From Deltaproteobacteria bacterium (GTDB lineage Bacteria; Desulfobacterota; Dissulfuribacteria; Dissulfuribacterales; UBA3076): DNA of 7,035 bases. Positions 5,360 to 7,035 of the stretch are shown one piece after another. Position 1 is the first letter of the stretch; the number at the start of each line of letters is the position of its first letter. A model generated the notes under the pieces. It was given only the letters and a program-made list of their open reading frames with translations. It ran no database searches and was not told the origin of the DNA. Location: positions 1-7,035 of the forward strand of contig JAGGRV010000527.1 in the NCBI GenBank assembly GCA_021159445.1, in the 5' to 3' direction. The translations under genes were made by a program, and so were the position numbers.

Positions 5360-6832
5360 TTACTCAATCACCGCAAGGCCCAAAGGAGCGGACCCCAGGG
5401 CTATACGTCCCGCAAGCCGCCCTGGGGTCAGGTCAATTACCGTCACTTCCTGCGAGCCCTGGTTGCCGACATACAGCCACCGACGGTTCACTGAGGAGGC
5501 CATTTCCATGGGGGTCCCTCCCACTCGTATCTCTTTTAAGACACTGATCTGACCAGGCAGGAGGACGGAGACAGACCCGCCTTCGAAGTTGGTCACATAT
5601 ATGTGACCTCTACTCATGAAAAGCCTCCTTGGGCAGAATCCTACATTCAGACTCCCTTTCATCTTTCGCCTGCCAAGGTCGTAGATACTTATTGTATTTG
5701 AGGCGCTTTCAGTTATGTAGAGAAAATCCTTCCACACGAGAAGTCCCTGGGGAGAACTGCCAACAGACACGGTCTCCTTTATGGTCAGGTCCTCAGGGTT
5801 CAGAAGAAATACGGTCTGTGAGAAGGCCGTGGATACAGCCAGCCGCTGGTGATCCGGCAGGTAGATCACATACTCGGGCCGGCTGCCAAGGCGGACCCGT
5901 CCGGCAAGGCTCCCGGATCTGAGATCCATCCGGATCAGATAGTGTCCGCGTTCGTCCAGGATGTATGCCCAGATCCCATCCGGGCTCAGGGTCATGAACC
6001 CGGGTTCCGTGGTAAGGGGGACCCGGATCACGTCCACCAGCCGGCTGGTTGAAAGCTCAATGACCTTTATGGCAGACTCATCTGTGGCAAGGACGTAGAG
6101 CCTGTTTCGCGATCGATCCAGGGCCAGGTATGTCGGCCGCCCGGTAATACCCATAGACCCGCAGACCCGGCCCTTGTCGGTCCTCACCACGTACAGCGTA
6201 TCTATATCCGGGCACGCGGCGTAAGCAAGGTCTGCCACCAGCGGGATTGATTGAGGTGCTGCCGACATAACAGGATCTATAAACGCGGTCCCCGCTATGG
6301 AAGCCGCCACGTCCCAGGTGACGAAGATGGATTGGCTGTCGTGCTTTTTCAGGTCAATAGCAGGGGAAATCGGTATTTCCAGGACGGGCCTCTGTAAAGA
6401 CAGAAAGACCAACTTACCTTGGCGATGGATCGCCGCCTTATCAAACGTGATCCTCAGGCTGTCATAACGCCCTGGAGTCAGAGGCCCGCCGGCAAGCATG
6501 GCCTGTCCCCAATCCATCCGGCCGACCTCAACCTCCAGGGGCTTGGATGCTATGGATGTCCAAAGGTTGTCTTTGCGGATTTCAATATCGGTGATCCGGA
6601 GCCAGACCTGAGGGCCTGAACTCTCCTTGACATTCAAGAAAACTGACAGGCGTGCCCCTTCTGTCCCTCCGGTACGGAATCCGCTCGAATACTCAGCCCC
6701 GCTTTGGGGAGAACATCCGGAAAAGGGCAGGACAAGACCCAGGACCACGAGCAGTATCCATACAGAATGGAATTTCTTGGATTGAAAGGTAGTATACATC
6801 AATTTGGGAATTAATAAATTAACCGCAGACAT
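5360..6832 (-). CDS. lipoprotein with DUF4382-like domain and YVTN-type seven-bladed beta-propeller
   Basis: The 490-residue protein has a hydrophobic segment (about 24-37) and a lipobox FSGC, so Cys40 would be lipidated. Residues about 60-200 resemble DUF4382-type domains, with the segment LTPGRYDSLRITFD (118-131). Residues about 211-490 hold seven blade-like repeats of about 40 residues, shown by recurring patterns such as RLYVLATDESAIKVIEL, FLYITESASNTISIYDL, HIYVTNFEGGSVSVL and WLYVGNQGSQEVTVIDL, each followed by G-x-x-P. Such propellers are protein-interaction scaffolds and are found near extracellular cytochromes; there is no catalytic motif. The start at 6832 is supported by GGAGG seven bases upstream, although an internal ATG (Met12) would also give a lipoprotein. 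The gene is visibly GC-richer than the cytochromes and lacks an obvious terminator. Its role beside the cytochromes, perhaps anchoring or organising them, is inference. Confidence 0.85.
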   Translation of the reverse strand: MSAVNLLIPKLMYTTFQSKKFHSVWILLVVLGLVLPFSGCSPQSGAEYSSGFRTGGTEGARLSVFLNVKESSGPQVWLRITDIEIRKDNLWTSIASKPLEVEVGRMDWGQAMLAGGPLTPGRYDSLRITFDKAAIHRQGKLVFLSLQRPVLEIPISPAIDLKKHDSQSIFVTWDVAASIAGTAFIDPVMSAAPQSIPLVADLAYAACPDIDTLYVVRTDKGRVCGSMGITGRPTYLALDRSRNRLYVLATDESAIKVIELSTSRLVDVIRVPLTTEPGFMTLSPDGIWAYILDERGHYLIRMDLRSGSLAGRVRLGSRPEYVIYLPDHQRLAVSTAFSQTVFLLNPEDLTIKETVSVGSSPQGLLVWKDFLYITESASNTISIYDLGRRKMKGSLNVGFCPRRLFMSRGHIYVTNFEGGSVSVLLPGQISVLKEIRVGGTPMEMASSVNRRWLYVGNQGSQEVTVIDLTPGRLAGRIALGSAPLGLAVIE

Positions 6833-6870
6833 ACGCAGACCTCCACAGATAAATTTGACAACCGAGAATG

Positions 6871-6885
6871 GTAACCGTTCACAGG
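6871..6885 (+). repeat. dispersed 15-nt repeat, copy 2 (GTAACCGTTCACAGG)
   Basis: It differs from copy 1 (161-175) at a single position and begins exactly 50 nt before copy 3. It lies in the leader region of the propeller lipoprotein gene. The adjoining bases end GATTAC, giving a loose GTAAC...GATTAC dyad. Confidence 0.5.
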
Positions 6886-6920
6886 ATTACAATGCCCGTT
6901 TTACCGCAACCCACCGAGCT

Positions 6921-6935
6921 GTAAGCGTTTACAGG
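6921..6935 (+). repeat. dispersed 15-nt repeat, copy 3, forming a small palindrome
   Basis: GTAAGCGTTTACAGG differs from copy 1 at one position. With the two preceding bases it forms CTGTAAGC/GTTTACAG, an eight-pair inverted repeat with one G-T pair. It directly adjoins the extragenic block at 6941-7035. Confidence 0.45.
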
Positions 6936-6940
6936 GTGCT

Positions 6941-7035
6941 GCAGATGTGAGGCGGAGGGTACGCAGACGTACTCCCTGTGCTTCAAGTGCCCGACCTGCC
7001 TGCCGGCAGGCAGGCAACAAAGCAGATGCGGTGCC
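6941..7035. repeat. extragenic repeat-like block with 20-bp perfect palindrome
   Basis: The block is framed by direct GCAGATG repeats (6941-6947 and 7022-7028). It contains a GTACG-CAGA-CGTAC hairpin at 6959-6972 and the perfect palindrome CCTGCCTGCCGGCAGGCAGG at 6995-7014. It looks like a dispersed extragenic element of the kind common in uncultured bacterial genomes. A 44-codon open frame on the minus strand from the edge to 6901 has repeat-like, low-complexity coding and is not called. The block may continue past the window. Confidence 0.45.

Noticed and set aside
6901..7035. A 44-codon minus-strand frame open at the right edge
   Set aside because: It runs through the 20-bp palindrome and repeat block, shows no recognisable family, and could not be distinguished from chance openness in GC-rich DNA.
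1..7035. CRISPR array, tRNA or rRNA
   Set aside because: No regularly spaced repeats and no cloverleaf or rRNA-like conserved sequence were seen on either strand.

Overview
The window reads as a piece of an anaerobic, electron-transferring bacterium, most likely an uncultured member of the Desulfobacterota, Nitrospirota or a similar lineage. That placement is inferred from gene content: a tandem family of secreted multihaem c-type cytochromes, sigma-54 promoters, a stand-alone 23S-IVP-type four-helix-bundle gene and dispersed extragenic repeats. No rRNA, tRNA or housekeeping marker is present to test it.

Almost everything of substance is on the minus strand, so it is transcribed from high to low coordinates. 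First comes a lipoprotein with a C-terminal seven-bladed YVTN-type beta-propeller (5360-6832). Two full-length paralogous cytochromes follow (3859-4923 and 2557-3612), each with six CXXCH motifs and one conserved CX3CH motif. A strongly decayed third cytochrome (about 1129-1400) comes next. A fourth (527-901) keeps only its signal peptide and first two haem sites, because a four-helix-bundle gene (169-555) now occupies the place of its 3' part and starts inside it in another frame. The start of a fifth cytochrome lies at the left edge (1-26). A small plus-strand pair, DUF4258 plus DUF2283 (1815-2264), with the look of a toxin-antitoxin module, sits between the second cytochrome and the decayed one.

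The regulatory and mobile layer is the most distinctive part. Near-ideal sigma-54 (-24/-12) promoters precede the cytochromes at 4923 and 901. Two copies of a MITE-like element (1499-1670 and 5016-5158), each bounded by its own perfect 8-bp target duplication, lie about 95-100 nt upstream of two cytochrome starts. One of them separates a sigma-54 promoter from its start codon. A 41-nt sequence is shared by the 3' flanks of two cytochrome loci. A 15-nt repeat related to GTAASCGTTYACAGG occurs near both ends of the window, once overlapping the four-helix-bundle stop codon.

Functionally, the cytochromes and the propeller lipoprotein would act outside the cytoplasm, probably in electron transfer to or from an extracellular or outer-membrane partner. 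The locus appears to be expanding by duplication and eroding by deletion and insertion at the same time.
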